The notes below the pieces were generated by a model. That model did not search any database, was not told the origin of the DNA, and saw only the letters and a program-made list of their open reading frames with translations. Position numbers and translations under genes: made by a program. From Pontibacter roseus DSM 17521 (GTDB lineage Bacteria > Bacteroidota > Bacteroidia > Cytophagales > Hymenobacteraceae), in NCBI RefSeq assembly GCF_000373265.1, contig NZ_KB890761.1, positions 1,042,599-1,106,598 on the forward strand: DNA of 64,000 nt, read 5' to 3'. Positions 50,197 to 58,977 of the stretch are shown here, in pieces. Every line of letters begins with the position of its first letter. The stretch's first letter is position 1.

Positions 50197-50224
50197 TTTG
50201 TTTAGAATAATTTAGTCAAATTTG
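50197..50224 (+). promoter_or_regulatory. Candidate promoter of dnaA
   Basis: A TTTG (-33) at 50197-50200 is followed after 16 bases by CAAATTTG (50217-50224), which matches TAnnTTTG at seven of eight places. The region is very A/T-rich. Confidence 0.4.
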
Positions 50225-50291
50225 TAACCCCCCTGCCGTTAAGGAGAGGTTTGTTTCACCAAGCGAATCGTAGTGTGTTTTGGAAAATTGG

Positions 50292-51716
50292 ATGATCAAA
50301 GACTGCTCAACAGTATGGAGTAACTGCCTGCAGGTAATCAAGGAAAGTATTGGCGAACAGAGTTTTAAGACCTGGTTTGAGCCAATCAAACCCTTGTCTC
50401 TGCGGGACAACGTGCTTACCATACAAGTGCCCAGCCAATTCTTTTATGAGTGGCTGGAGGAGCACTATGTGGGGCTTCTTAAAAAAGTAATCTACCAGGA
50501 GTTAGGCAGCGAGGGGAGGCTGGAGTATTCGATTATAGTGGACCGTGGCAACGATACCAACAAGCCGCAGACGGTCAACATACCTACCAAAAAGATACCA
50601 CAGGCCGTGGTGAACTCATACAGGCCGGAGCAGAACTTCATCAAGAGCCCGTTCGAGTCCAAGACCATTGACCGCAACTTCCTGAACTCGCAGCTCAATG
50701 GCGCCTATACCTTCGAGAACTACATTGAGGGCGATTGCAACCGCCTGGCCCGCTCTGCAGGGTATGCCGTAGCCAACAAGCCAGGCACCACGTCCTTCAA
50801 CCCGCTGATGGTGTACGGTGGTGTAGGGCTTGGCAAAACGCACCTGGTGCAGGCCATTGGCAACCACATCAAGAACAGCAACCCCGATAAGTTCGTGCTG
50901 TACGTGTCTTCAGAGAAGTTCGTGAACCAGTTCATCGAATCGCTCAAGACCAACAACGTGCAGGACTTCGCCAATTTCTACCTGCTCGTGGACATCCTTA
51001 TCATCGACGACGTGCAGTTTTTGAGCGGCAAGGAGAAGACGCAGGAGATGTTCTTCCACATCTTCAACCACCTGCACCAGTCCGGTAAACAGATTGTGAT
51101 GACCTCTGACTGTCCGCCGCGCGACCTCAAAGGCCTGGAAGAGCGTCTGTTGTCCCGCTTTAAGTGGGGCCTCACCGCTGACTTGCAGAGTCCGGATTTC
51201 GAGACGCGTATGGCCATCATCCAGAAGAAGATGCAAGGCGACGGCATTGACATTCCGGACAACGTGGTGGAGTACCTGGCCTACAGCGTGGACACCAACG
51301 TGCGCGAGCTGGAAGGCGTGCTGATTTCGCTCATCGCGCAGTCATCGCTGAATAGAAAAGAAATTGATTTGGAGCTTGCCAAGCAGGCCCTGAAGCACAT
51401 CATCGAGGATGTGGAGACCGAGGTGAACCTCGACTTCATCCAGAAAACGGTAGCTGAGTACTTCCAGGTGAGCCTGGACTCGCTCAAGGCCAAGACACGT
51501 AAAAAGGAGATTGTGACGGCGCGGCAGGTAGCCATGTACTTCGCCAAGGAGTTCACCAGTCACTCGCTCAAGTCCATCGGTTACCACTTCGGCGGCCGCG
51601 ACCACAGCACCGTCATCCACTCGGTTCAAACGGTCTCTGACCTGATTGACACCGACAAGAAATTCAAGGTGAGCATACAGGAGCTTCAGAAGAAATTCAA
51701 GTCAAAGGCAGGTTAA
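50292..51716 (+). CDS. dnaA: Chromosomal replication initiator DnaA
   Basis: DnaA binds the origin and opens it for replication. The start at MIKDCSTVWSNCLQVIKESI was preferred to a TTG four codons upstream because the family begins here. Domain I is at about 1-85 (SFKTWFEPIKPL). The AAA+ domain III has PLMVYGGVGLGKTHLVQAIG near residue 170 (Walker A), ILIIDDVQFLSGKEKTQEMF (Walker B) and SRFKWGLTADLQSPDFETRM. Domain IV has VTARQVAMYFAKEFTSHSLK and GYHFGGRDHSTVIHS, the DnaA signature. It is not beside dnaN or gyrB, which is common in Bacteroidota. A strong terminator follows. Confidence 0.97.
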   Translation: MIKDCSTVWSNCLQVIKESIGEQSFKTWFEPIKPLSLRDNVLTIQVPSQFFYEWLEEHYVGLLKKVIYQELGSEGRLEYSIIVDRGNDTNKPQTVNIPTKKIPQAVVNSYRPEQNFIKSPFESKTIDRNFLNSQLNGAYTFENYIEGDCNRLARSAGYAVANKPGTTSFNPLMVYGGVGLGKTHLVQAIGNHIKNSNPDKFVLYVSSEKFVNQFIESLKTNNVQDFANFYLLVDILIIDDVQFLSGKEKTQEMFFHIFNHLHQSGKQIVMTSDCPPRDLKGLEERLLSRFKWGLTADLQSPDFETRMAIIQKKMQGDGIDIPDNVVEYLAYSVDTNVRELEGVLISLIAQSSLNRKEIDLELAKQALKHIIEDVETEVNLDFIQKTVAEYFQVSLDSLKAKTRKKEIVTARQVAMYFAKEFTSHSLKSIGYHFGGRDHSTVIHSVQTVSDLIDTDKKFKVSIQELQKKFKSKAG

Positions 51717-51735
51717 GCTATACCTGCTGTTCAAT

Positions 51736-51780
51736 AAAAAAGAGGAGGGCCCTACTTGCGAGTAGGGCCCTCCTCTTTTT
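51736..51780 (+). terminator. Strong terminator behind dnaA
   Basis: A perfect 20-bp stem starting AAAAAGAGGAGGGCCCTACT, with loop TGCG and a T run; it also serves the convergent neighbour. Confidence 0.92.
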
Positions 51781-51794
51781 GTTATGTAACGGTA

Positions 51795-52298
51795 TTAGTT
51801 GGCGGTGGCCGTCTCTGATACCTCAAAGTTGTGCTGTTCGCTCAACTCGCGCACCCGGCTCTTTATCCTTTCAATGTCTTTTTTCTTGCGCACCTGCTTC
51901 AGGTCCAGGTATATCTTGTTGCCATCGCGCTGCGTGATGCGCAGGGCTAAAGCCGACATGTGCACCGAGGCGATGTCAGGTATAGACGTGACGCGTTTGG
52001 TGCGGAAAACGCCCTGCTTCTGGACAATGTACTCCGGCGTCACCTCAATGTAAGACTGTATGCCGAAGACAGAAGTGTTTTGCAACACCACATAGCCCAG
52101 GAAGAAAACAGCCAGACCGAAAAAGATGTAGTACAGGTAATTCTGGTCGTCGGTCGGGTTCTCGTTCAACAGAAGCATGGTAGCCCAGGCTAGCCAAAAG
52201 AGGGTGAGCACGAGCTGCACCGTGAAAGAGAGCTTCGCGTTGCGCGAAGGACTTAGCTGAACCAGGAGAGACGACCGTGCATTGCCAGTTGCTGCCAT
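51795..52298 (-). CDS. Two-helix membrane protein with a PH-like cytoplasmic domain
   Basis: Two hydrophobic helices at about residues 26-45 (VQLVLTLFWLAWATMLLL) and 55-75 (YYIFFGLAVFFLGYVVLQ) are followed by a soluble domain of about 90 residues that reads as a bacterial PH-like beta sandwich: SYIEVTPEYIVQKQGVFRTK, VTSIPDIASVHMSALALRIT, GNKIYLDLKQVRKKKDIERI. A C-terminal helix closes it. Proteins of this form are common in Bacteroidota and have no assigned function. It is cytoplasmic-facing by the positive-inside pattern. A -7 box lies upstream, inside the end of the OsmC gene. Confidence 0.72.
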   Translation of the reverse strand: MAATGNARSSLLVQLSPSRNAKLSFTVQLVLTLFWLAWATMLLLNENPTDDQNYLYYIFFGLAVFFLGYVVLQNTSVFGIQSYIEVTPEYIVQKQGVFRTKRVTSIPDIASVHMSALALRITQRDGNKIYLDLKQVRKKKDIERIKSRVRELSEQHNFEVSETATAN

Positions 52299-52353
52299 AG
52301 AGCGTATTTAAAGTGAAACATGCGGCATGACACATGCCGGTGCTGCAATATAG

Positions 52354-52361
52354 CAAATTTA
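52354..52361 (-). promoter_or_regulatory. Candidate -7 box for the PH-like membrane protein
   Basis: Minus-strand TAAATTTG is an exact match about 56 bases before the start; it overlaps the last codon and stop of the osmC-like gene. Confidence 0.45.
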
Positions 52362-52793
52362 TTTTTTCAGCGAGGCGTTAAGCGTCATCTCCGGCACGGC
52401 AGACAGCACTTTGGAAATGGGGCAATTGGCTTTGGCATCCTCGGCCAGCCGCTGGAACTCCTCGTCCTCTATACCTGGCACGCTGGCCTCCGTGTTCAGT
52501 TCAATCTTCATCACGTGTGGTCCGCCGTCTTTCTCGCCCAGGTGCACGGTGGCGGTGGTGCTCACAGACTCTGGCTTGTAGTTTGCCTTCTCAAGCAGGG
52601 CGCTCAGGAACATGGAGTAGCAGCCGGCATGGGCCGCGCCGATGAGCTCTTCGGGATTGGTGGCGCTTTTATCCTCGCCAAAGCGGGAGGCAAAGGAATA
52701 GTTAGCTTTGAAGTTGCCGGTGCCAGAGGCCACTTCTCCGTTTCCGTCTTTCAGGCCCTTGTTCCATTGGGCGTTCGCTGTGCTTTTCTTCAT
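52359..52793 (-). CDS. OsmC-family hydroperoxide reductase
   Basis: The family reduces organic hydroperoxides with two Cys residues. The first active-site Cys is in PEELIGAAHAGCYSMFLSAL near residue 58, and the second in AKANCPISKVLSAVPEMTLN near residue 124. The Arg/Glu partners appear in SFASRFGEDKSATNP. Length (144 residues) and the A-A-H-A-x-C-Y/F motif place it in the OsmC branch rather than Ohr. It is a stand-alone gene; no adjacent regulator of the OhrR type is seen. Confidence 0.93.
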   Translation of the reverse strand: MKKSTANAQWNKGLKDGNGEVASGTGNFKANYSFASRFGEDKSATNPEELIGAAHAGCYSMFLSALLEKANYKPESVSTTATVHLGEKDGGPHVMKIELNTEASVPGIEDEEFQRLAEDAKANCPISKVLSAVPEMTLNASLKK

Positions 52794-52958
52794 GGTTTTG
52801 TGTTTTATGGTTAGTTTCTGAGTTGGATACAGTCTCTATAAACTGCCTGACAGGGGTTTTTGTTAGCAGAAACACCCACAAAGCCGGTAAAACATGGTGA
52901 AGGACTAGGACATTGCTTGTATATCTGCCTATATTTACCCCCTAAAACGCAGATTTTT

Positions 52959-54470
52959 ATGGGTGTAAAAGCATGGTTAAGTAAGCCGCTTGCCGCTTAC
53001 GTGCATAAAAAACACCAGTCCTGGATACAGAACCCGGTAGAGGCACAAAAGGCTGTTTTCGAAAAAATCCTGAAGGAGGCACAGCATACCGTGTTTGGCC
53101 GCGAGCACCGTTTCGCGGGGGTAAAGACGCACGCCGATTTCGTGAAGGCCGTGCCAGTGCGCGATTATGAAGGCTTGGCCTCTTACTTCAACCGTGTGAA
53201 GGCGGGCGAGAAAGACATCCTCTGGCCCGGAAAGCCGCTATACCTGGCCAAGACATCCGGCACCACCTCCGGCACCAAGTACATCCCCATCACCCGGGAG
53301 TCTATACCTAACCACATCAATGGGGCGAAAGACGCCCTGCTGACCTATATCCACGAGACGGGCAACTCCAGATTTCTGGACGGGAAGCTGATTTTCCTGT
53401 CCGGTAGCCCGGTGCTGGAAGAGGTGGGCGGCATCCATACGGGTCGCCTTTCCGGTATTGTGAACCACCACGTGCCCGGTTATCTGCGCACTAACCAACT
53501 GCCCAGCTACGAGACCAACTGCATCGAAGACTGGGAAACCAAACTCGACCAGATTATCGAGGAGACCATCGACCAGGACATGACGCTCATTTCCGGTATA
53601 CCGCCCTGGGTGCAGATGTACTTCGATAAGCTCAGGCGGCAGACGGGCAAGCCGGTGAAAGACATTTTTCCGAATTTCTCGCTGTTTGTGTATGGTGGCG
53701 TGAATTTTGAGCCATACCGCAAAAAACTGTTCGAATCCATTGGGCGTGAGGTGGACTCCATCGAAACATTTCCGGCTTCGGAGGGTTTTTTTGCTTTCCA
53801 GAACGAACAGCACGACAGGGGCTTGCTGCTGCTGCTCAACTCCGGTATTTTCTTTGAATTCATACCCACGGAGGAGTACTTCAACGAGAACCCGACGCGC
53901 CTGACCATTGGGGAGGTGGAGCCGGATGTGAATTATGCCCTGGTAGTGAGCAGCAATGCCGGCCTGTGGGCCTATTCCATCGGCGACACCGTCAAGTTCA
54001 CTTCCTTAAAGCCCTACAAGGTGGTGGTGAGCGGCCGCATCAAGCACTTCATCTCAGCTTTTGGCGAGCACGTGATAGGCGAGGAGGTGGAGAAGGCCAT
54101 GAAACGCACCATGGACAAATACCCGTCGGTGGAGTTGGTGGAATTCACGGTGGCTCCTTATGTGAGCCAGGACAAAGGACAGTCGTACCACGAGTGGCTG
54201 GTAGAGTTCTCCAAACCGCCGCGCGAACTGGAAGCCTTTTCAAAGGAACTGAACGCGCAGCTGCAGAAGCTCAATTCGTATTACGACGACCTGATAACCG
54301 GTAACATTCTGTCAGACCTTAAAATCAGGCCGCTGCCCATGGGCACCTTCCGGAATTACATGAAGTCGCAGGGCAAGCTGGGGGGACAGAACAAAGTGCC
54401 CCGCCTTAGCAACGACCGCAACCTAGCCGAAGGACTGATTGGTGTGGTAGAGGCATCTGAAACAAAATAA
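52959..54470 (+). CDS. GH3-like acyl-adenylating enzyme
   Basis: The protein has the plan of GH3 auxin-conjugating enzymes: an ANL-type acyl-adenylating core. The start MGVKAWLSKPLAAYVHKKHQ gives 503 residues; a longer frame adds 33 residues unlike the family. ATP-binding blocks are TSGTTSGTKYIPITRESIPN near residue 92 and YSIGDTVKFTSLKPYKVVVS with GRIKHFISAFGEHV, the hinge to the C-terminal domain. FVYGGVNFEPYRKKLFE and FPASEGFFAFQNEQHDRGLL are also conserved. Bacterial members have unknown acid and amine substrates. A near -7 box TATATTTA lies about 25 bases upstream. Confidence 0.9.
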   Translation: MGVKAWLSKPLAAYVHKKHQSWIQNPVEAQKAVFEKILKEAQHTVFGREHRFAGVKTHADFVKAVPVRDYEGLASYFNRVKAGEKDILWPGKPLYLAKTSGTTSGTKYIPITRESIPNHINGAKDALLTYIHETGNSRFLDGKLIFLSGSPVLEEVGGIHTGRLSGIVNHHVPGYLRTNQLPSYETNCIEDWETKLDQIIEETIDQDMTLISGIPPWVQMYFDKLRRQTGKPVKDIFPNFSLFVYGGVNFEPYRKKLFESIGREVDSIETFPASEGFFAFQNEQHDRGLLLLLNSGIFFEFIPTEEYFNENPTRLTIGEVEPDVNYALVVSSNAGLWAYSIGDTVKFTSLKPYKVVVSGRIKHFISAFGEHVIGEEVEKAMKRTMDKYPSVELVEFTVAPYVSQDKGQSYHEWLVEFSKPPRELEAFSKELNAQLQKLNSYYDDLITGNILSDLKIRPLPMGTFRNYMKSQGKLGGQNKVPRLSNDRNLAEGLIGVVEASETK

Positions 54471-54543
54471 ACAGCATTGTCTGTGTCAAAAGAATCGACT
54501 TGAGAACGAACATGCCTGACACAGGCAATATTTTCCGTCATTA

Positions 54544-55695
54544 ATGAAGAGAATCGCTATACTTGGTTCCACCGGCTCTATCGGCACACAGGCCCTGGAG
54601 GTGATTGGGGCACACACTGAGAGTTTTGAACTGGAGGTCATCACGGCTAACCACAACGCTGACTTGCTGATTGCTCAGGCACTGGCCTTTAAACCCAATG
54701 CGGTGGTCATTGCCAACGAGAGCCTGTACGAGAAAGTGCGGGACGCCCTGCAGCACGAGGATATCAAGGTATACGCCGGGGCCAACGCCCTCTGCTCGGT
54801 GGTGGAGATGGGTACTGTGGATATGGTGCTGACAGCCATGGTAGGGTATGCCGGACTTCAACCGACCATACGTGCCATAAAGGCGGGCAAACAGATTGCG
54901 CTGGCCAACAAGGAGACGCTGGTGGTGGCAGGTCAGCTCATCACGGACTTGGCCAAGGAGCACGGCGTCAACATATACCCCGTGGACTCGGAGCACAGCG
55001 CCATTTTCCAGTGCCTGGCTGGCGAGTTCCACAACCCTATCGAGAAAATCATCCTCACAGCCTCGGGCGGCCCGTTCAGAGGGCGCAAAGTGGAGGAACT
55101 GCGGCAGGTGACCAAGGCGCAGGCCCTCAAGCACCCCAACTGGGACATGGGCGCCAAAATCACCATCGACTCGGCCTCGCTGATGAACAAAGGCTTGGAG
55201 GTGATTGAGGCGAAGTGGCTGTTTGGCCTGCGCAACGAGCAGATAGAGGTGGTGGTGCATCCGCAGTCCATCGTGCACTCGCTGGTGCAGTTCCAGGACG
55301 GTTCCATCAAGGCGCAACTTGGTCTGCCGGACATGAAACTGCCGATACAGTACGCACTGAGCTACCCTGAGCGATTGAAGTCGGATTTTCTGCGCTTCAA
55401 CTTTCTGGATTATCCGCAGCTGACTTTCGAGCAGCCTGACCTGGAGACTTTCCGCAACCTGCAGTTGGCCTTTATGGCCATGGAGCAGGGCGGAAACATG
55501 CCCTGCATCCTCAACGCAGCCAACGAGGTGGCCGTGGCCGCCTTCCTGCGCGATGAAGTGGGCTTCCTGGAGATGTCCGACATCATCGAAAGCTGTATGG
55601 CAAAAGTTGCGTATATTGCGAATCCTTCTTATGAGGACTATGTTACTACAGACAGGGAAGCCCGCCTGCGTGCCGCCGATGTAGTCAAAAACTAA
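54544..55695 (+). CDS. dxr: 1-deoxy-D-xylulose 5-phosphate reductoisomerase
   Basis: The enzyme makes 2-C-methylerythritol 4-phosphate in the non-mevalonate isoprenoid pathway. The N-terminus KRIAILGSTGSIGTQALEVI holds the NADPH loop. Metal and substrate residues lie in ALANKETLVVAGQLI, NIYPVDSEHSAIFQCLAGE, ILTASGGPFRGRKVEEL, HPNWDMGAKITIDSASLMNK (catalytic GxKITIDSA) and GLEVIEAKWLFG. The C-terminal helices are complete at 383 residues. It is followed by rseP with a 68-base gap and may share a transcript with it. Confidence 0.97.
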   Translation: MKRIAILGSTGSIGTQALEVIGAHTESFELEVITANHNADLLIAQALAFKPNAVVIANESLYEKVRDALQHEDIKVYAGANALCSVVEMGTVDMVLTAMVGYAGLQPTIRAIKAGKQIALANKETLVVAGQLITDLAKEHGVNIYPVDSEHSAIFQCLAGEFHNPIEKIILTASGGPFRGRKVEELRQVTKAQALKHPNWDMGAKITIDSASLMNKGLEVIEAKWLFGLRNEQIEVVVHPQSIVHSLVQFQDGSIKAQLGLPDMKLPIQYALSYPERLKSDFLRFNFLDYPQLTFEQPDLETFRNLQLAFMAMEQGGNMPCILNAANEVAVAAFLRDEVGFLEMSDIIESCMAKVAYIANPSYEDYVTTDREARLRAADVVKN

Positions 55696-55763
55696 AATTT
55701 GAGCTGCCCCGGATGCCGGGATAGCCTTTGCTGATTACAAATTCTAATTTTTATCTCTTTTAA

Positions 55764-57077
55764 ATGGACATATTGATAATGGTAGGCCAGCTCATCCTGG
55801 GCCTGACAATTTTGGTGGGTTTGCACGAGCTAGGACATATGTTGGCCGCCAAATGGTTTGGGATGCGTGTCGAGAAGTACGCAATTGGCTTCCCTCCTAA
55901 GATTTTCAGTAAGACAGTAGGCGAGACAGAGTACATGCTGGGCTTGATTCCGCTCGGTGGTTTCGTGAAGATATCAGGTATGGTGGATGAGTCTCTGGAC
56001 ACGGAGGCGTTGAAAAAAGACCCGGAGCCCTGGGAGTTCCGAGCCAAGCCAGCCTGGCAACGCCTGATTGTGATGATGGGCGGCATTATCGTCAACGTCA
56101 TCACAGGTATCGTCATCTTCATAGCCCTGACTTATAACTACGGCGAGAGCTACCTGCCTGCGAGTGAGGTGAAGTATGGCGTGCAGCCAAACGAAATCGG
56201 CCAGGACATCGGCTTCCAAACCGGCGATAAGATTGTGGCCGTGAACGGACGCCCCCTCGAGAAGTTTGACGACGTGTATTCCATGGACATGCTGCTGGGC
56301 CGCGATTCTTACTATACCGTGGAGCGCAACGGCGACCAGGTAAACATACCTATACCTGCCGATTTCATGGACCGCATGGCCGATAACAAGGAACGCATGT
56401 TCTTTGTGCAGCCGCGTGTGCCCTTCATGGTAAACGAAGTGGCACCCAACAGCCCTGCTTCCGAAGCCGGCCTGCAGACGGGAGACTACATCAAATCGGT
56501 GAATGGGGAGAGCACCGTGTTCTTCAGTGAGTTCCAGGAGGTGATGCGCAAGTATGCCGGCAAACCGGTGAACATTGTGGTGGAGCGGAATGACAAGGAA
56601 GTGGAGCTGCAAACAACAGCCAACGAAGACGGCACTTTGGGCTTTTACCACAAGCCGCTGCTGGAGTACGCCACCCGCGACTATAGTCTCGGCGAAGCCA
56701 TTCCGCTGGGAGCCAACCAGGCGTTTGGTGTGATTACGGCCAACCTGAAGGGTTTCGGGAAGATTTTCCGAGGCGAGGTGTCTGCCTCCAAGTCGCTGAG
56801 CGGCCCAATCGGCATCGCCCAGATTTTCGGGGACACCTTCAACTGGTACAAGTTCTGGTCCATCACGGGTATGCTGTCCATGGTGCTGGCCTTTATGAAC
56901 TTCCTGCCTATACCTGCACTGGACGGAGGGCACGTGGTGTTTTTGACGTACGAGATGATAAGCGGACGCAAGCCGTCGGATAACTTTTTAGAGAACGCCC
57001 AAAAAGTGGGCATGGTAATTTTGTTGGGCTTAATGGCTTTTGCTATATTTAACGATGTGTTCAAGATAATCTTCTAA
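55764..57077 (+). CDS. rseP: RIP-type site-2 zinc metalloprotease RseP
   Basis: An inner membrane protease that cuts within the membrane, usually releasing envelope-stress regulators. HELGHMLAAKWFG near residue 20 is the zinc motif, and LIPLGGFVKISGM follows. The third zinc ligand lies in MNFLPIPALDGGHVVFLTYE near residue 390. Between them are two PDZ domains (about 130-200, FQTGDKIVAVNGRPLEKFDD; about 205-285, SEAGLQTGDYIKSVNGE). Four membrane helices fit the family. 437 residues is similar to E. coli RseP (450). A LysM gene follows after 14 bases. Confidence 0.96.
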   Translation: MDILIMVGQLILGLTILVGLHELGHMLAAKWFGMRVEKYAIGFPPKIFSKTVGETEYMLGLIPLGGFVKISGMVDESLDTEALKKDPEPWEFRAKPAWQRLIVMMGGIIVNVITGIVIFIALTYNYGESYLPASEVKYGVQPNEIGQDIGFQTGDKIVAVNGRPLEKFDDVYSMDMLLGRDSYYTVERNGDQVNIPIPADFMDRMADNKERMFFVQPRVPFMVNEVAPNSPASEAGLQTGDYIKSVNGESTVFFSEFQEVMRKYAGKPVNIVVERNDKEVELQTTANEDGTLGFYHKPLLEYATRDYSLGEAIPLGANQAFGVITANLKGFGKIFRGEVSASKSLSGPIGIAQIFGDTFNWYKFWSITGMLSMVLAFMNFLPIPALDGGHVVFLTYEMISGRKPSDNFLENAQKVGMVILLGLMAFAIFNDVFKIIF

Positions 57078-57091
57078 CCCAAGATTCCCCT

Positions 57092-58324
57092 ATGAAAGCC
57101 ATCGTGAAGTATGCCCTGGCACTAGCTGCCTTCTGTCTCTTTATTGCCTTTACCCAAGCCCAGGCTGCGCCCGCAGCACCGGCCCTGACCATAGAACCAC
57201 ACGCTGTCGCCACCGACAGCGTGTATATGGTACAGCAAGGGGATACCTACTACAGCCTCTCTCGCCGCTTTGGCATACCATTGGACTCCCTGCAGAAATG
57301 GAACGGCACCCAACTGCAGATGGGCCAGAAGCTATACCTGACCCGCAAGCCCTCTAAGGCAAAAACAACCGCAGCAGCTGCCCCGACTGCAAAACCTGCC
57401 GCAGCCAAAGCCGCAACACCAGCTGCCGTAGCCACTAAACCAGCCACTACACCACCCACTACACCACCGGCCTCAGCTGCCAAACCTACTGCTGCTGCAA
57501 CTGCCAAGCCAGCTACAGCACAGGCTACACCTAAACCAGGCTCTGCTACAGGGCCAGCCCGTTCCAGCGAAAGTACTTCCGCCGCAGCCTCTAAACTGCC
57601 CACTCTGGAGAGCAAGGTGAAGCAACGCATCCTGGTCGTGCCTTTCGACCCATACCTATACTTCTCAGATGCCGACGACGAGATAGCCCGCCATTCCAAG
57701 ATACCGCGCCAGAACGTGCGCCACGTGTTCCGGGGCAGACTCAACGCCCTGCTGGCCCCACAGGGCTACGAGACCATCAACCTGTTGGGCGGCGTGTACC
57801 GCGACAGTGTAAGCGAGCTGAGTACGCTTTACAAATCATTGAGCTACGGCTATCGCGATAACAAGCAGTCCCGTTACAACCACCAGCCCGTGGTGAAGAG
57901 CAAGGAGCGGGAGAACGCATTGGACTGGGTGAAGCGCCAGAAGGAGAAAGTGAACATCAAGAGCGGCCAGCCAGCCACCGTGCCGGTGTCACAGGACGAG
58001 AACAAGCACTTCGGCGTGCAGGTAAAGGACCCCAAGTTCTTCACACACTTCAACAACCAGTATGGCATTGACTACTATGTGTTCATCAACCAGTTTGAGG
58101 TGAAGACCAATTACGAAAACTGCCTGGACCGGGCCACCTGGAACTACGAACGCGATTTTCTGGTTCACTATTCCATCTACGACAGCAACGGAGAGCTCAT
58201 ATCAGGCAACAAGGTGAAGGTGCCTTACCAGTCAAACATGAATGACGTGCAGCGCATCGTGAGTGACAACATGCCCAATATGGCCAAGCGGGTGCTGGCA
58301 GATTTGCCTAACACCGAAAAATAA
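57092..58324 (+). CDS. Secreted LysM-domain protein with Ala/Thr/Pro-rich linker
   Basis: A signal peptide (IVKYALALAAFCLFIAFTQA) is followed by one LysM domain at about residues 44-88: DSVYMVQQGDTYYSLSRRFG, PLDSLQKWNGTQLQMGQKLY, expected to bind peptidoglycan. Residues 90-165 form a low-complexity linker of Ala, Thr, Pro and Lys. The C-terminal 230 residues form an unassigned domain with KQRILVVPFDPYLYFSDADD, RHVFRGRLNALL, FFTHFNNQYGIDYYVFINQF and WNYERDFLVHYSIYDSNGEL. It lies in the dxr-rseP block with a 2-base gap to the next gene, so it is surely cotranscribed. Confidence 0.86.
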   Translation: MKAIVKYALALAAFCLFIAFTQAQAAPAAPALTIEPHAVATDSVYMVQQGDTYYSLSRRFGIPLDSLQKWNGTQLQMGQKLYLTRKPSKAKTTAAAAPTAKPAAAKAATPAAVATKPATTPPTTPPASAAKPTAAATAKPATAQATPKPGSATGPARSSESTSAAASKLPTLESKVKQRILVVPFDPYLYFSDADDEIARHSKIPRQNVRHVFRGRLNALLAPQGYETINLLGGVYRDSVSELSTLYKSLSYGYRDNKQSRYNHQPVVKSKERENALDWVKRQKEKVNIKSGQPATVPVSQDENKHFGVQVKDPKFFTHFNNQYGIDYYVFINQFEVKTNYENCLDRATWNYERDFLVHYSIYDSNGELISGNKVKVPYQSNMNDVQRIVSDNMPNMAKRVLADLPNTEK

Positions 58325-58326
58325 GT

Positions 58327-58821
58327 ATGCTTAAAAGCTTTTTACTGGTACTGCTGTTCTCTTTGGTGAGCACGTTTGCCAACGCCCACGACTACCACGC
58401 CAGCATCACCGATGTCCGTTTCAATCCGCGGTCCCAAAGCCTGGAGGTGGCCGTGAAAGTATTCACAGATGACCTTGAGGCAGCCCTGTCGCGCCGGTTC
58501 AAGACGAAGGTCAGCTACAACAAGGCAGAGCAGGTGCAGCAGTATGTGAAGGAATACTTGACGAACAGTCTTGTATTTGAACTGACGCCCGGAAAGCCAC
58601 TGCCAGCCAATTTTGTAGGTACAGAGCAGGAGGCGGATGTGGTGTGGGTTTACCTGGAAGTGCCGGTGAAGCAGGAGGCGCTGTCGCATTTGTATGTGCG
58701 CAACGTGGTGCTGCAGGAGCTTTTCAATGACCAGATGAACATCGTGAACTTGGACTACAAAGGAAAGGTATACAGCACGCTCTTCCAGAAGAACGATGGT
58801 ACCCACAAAACATCCTTCTAA
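58327..58821 (+). CDS. DUF6702-type secreted protein
   Basis: The N-terminal 20 residues (LKSFLLVLLFSLVSTFANAH) are a Sec signal peptide. The mature domain opens HDYHASITDVRFNPRSQSLE and continues EVAVKVFTDDLEAALSRRF, then VWVYLEVPVKQEALSHLYVR and ends VNLDYKGKVYSTLFQKND. This pattern is known in Bacteroidota as DUF6702, with no assigned function. The domain looks like an alpha/beta fold with a His-rich start that could bind metal; this is a guess. It lies 2 bases behind a LysM gene and is the last in the dxr-rseP group. Confidence 0.8.
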   Translation: MLKSFLLVLLFSLVSTFANAHDYHASITDVRFNPRSQSLEVAVKVFTDDLEAALSRRFKTKVSYNKAEQVQQYVKEYLTNSLVFELTPGKPLPANFVGTEQEADVVWVYLEVPVKQEALSHLYVRNVVLQELFNDQMNIVNLDYKGKVYSTLFQKNDGTHKTSF

Positions 58822-58977
58822 TCACTGTCCAGGCTTATTAGCTGATAACCTTTAGCACCAGGGCAGCAACACATCCCAACCCGTCAATTCATCAATTAGA
58901 GGGCGCAAGGAAAGGCAGCGCTGCTGGCTATACCTATGCTGTAACAACAGTGGCTAAGGTATAGAAAATAGAAAAGC

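Noticed and set aside
50158..50291. Replication origin next to dnaA
   Set aside because: Only one DnaA box is visible, the A/T-rich stretch is short, and in many Bacteroidota the origin is not at dnaA.
55974..56933. Open frame of 319 codons on the minus strand
   Set aside because: Antisense to rseP, with the His/Val/Gly composition of a shadow frame.
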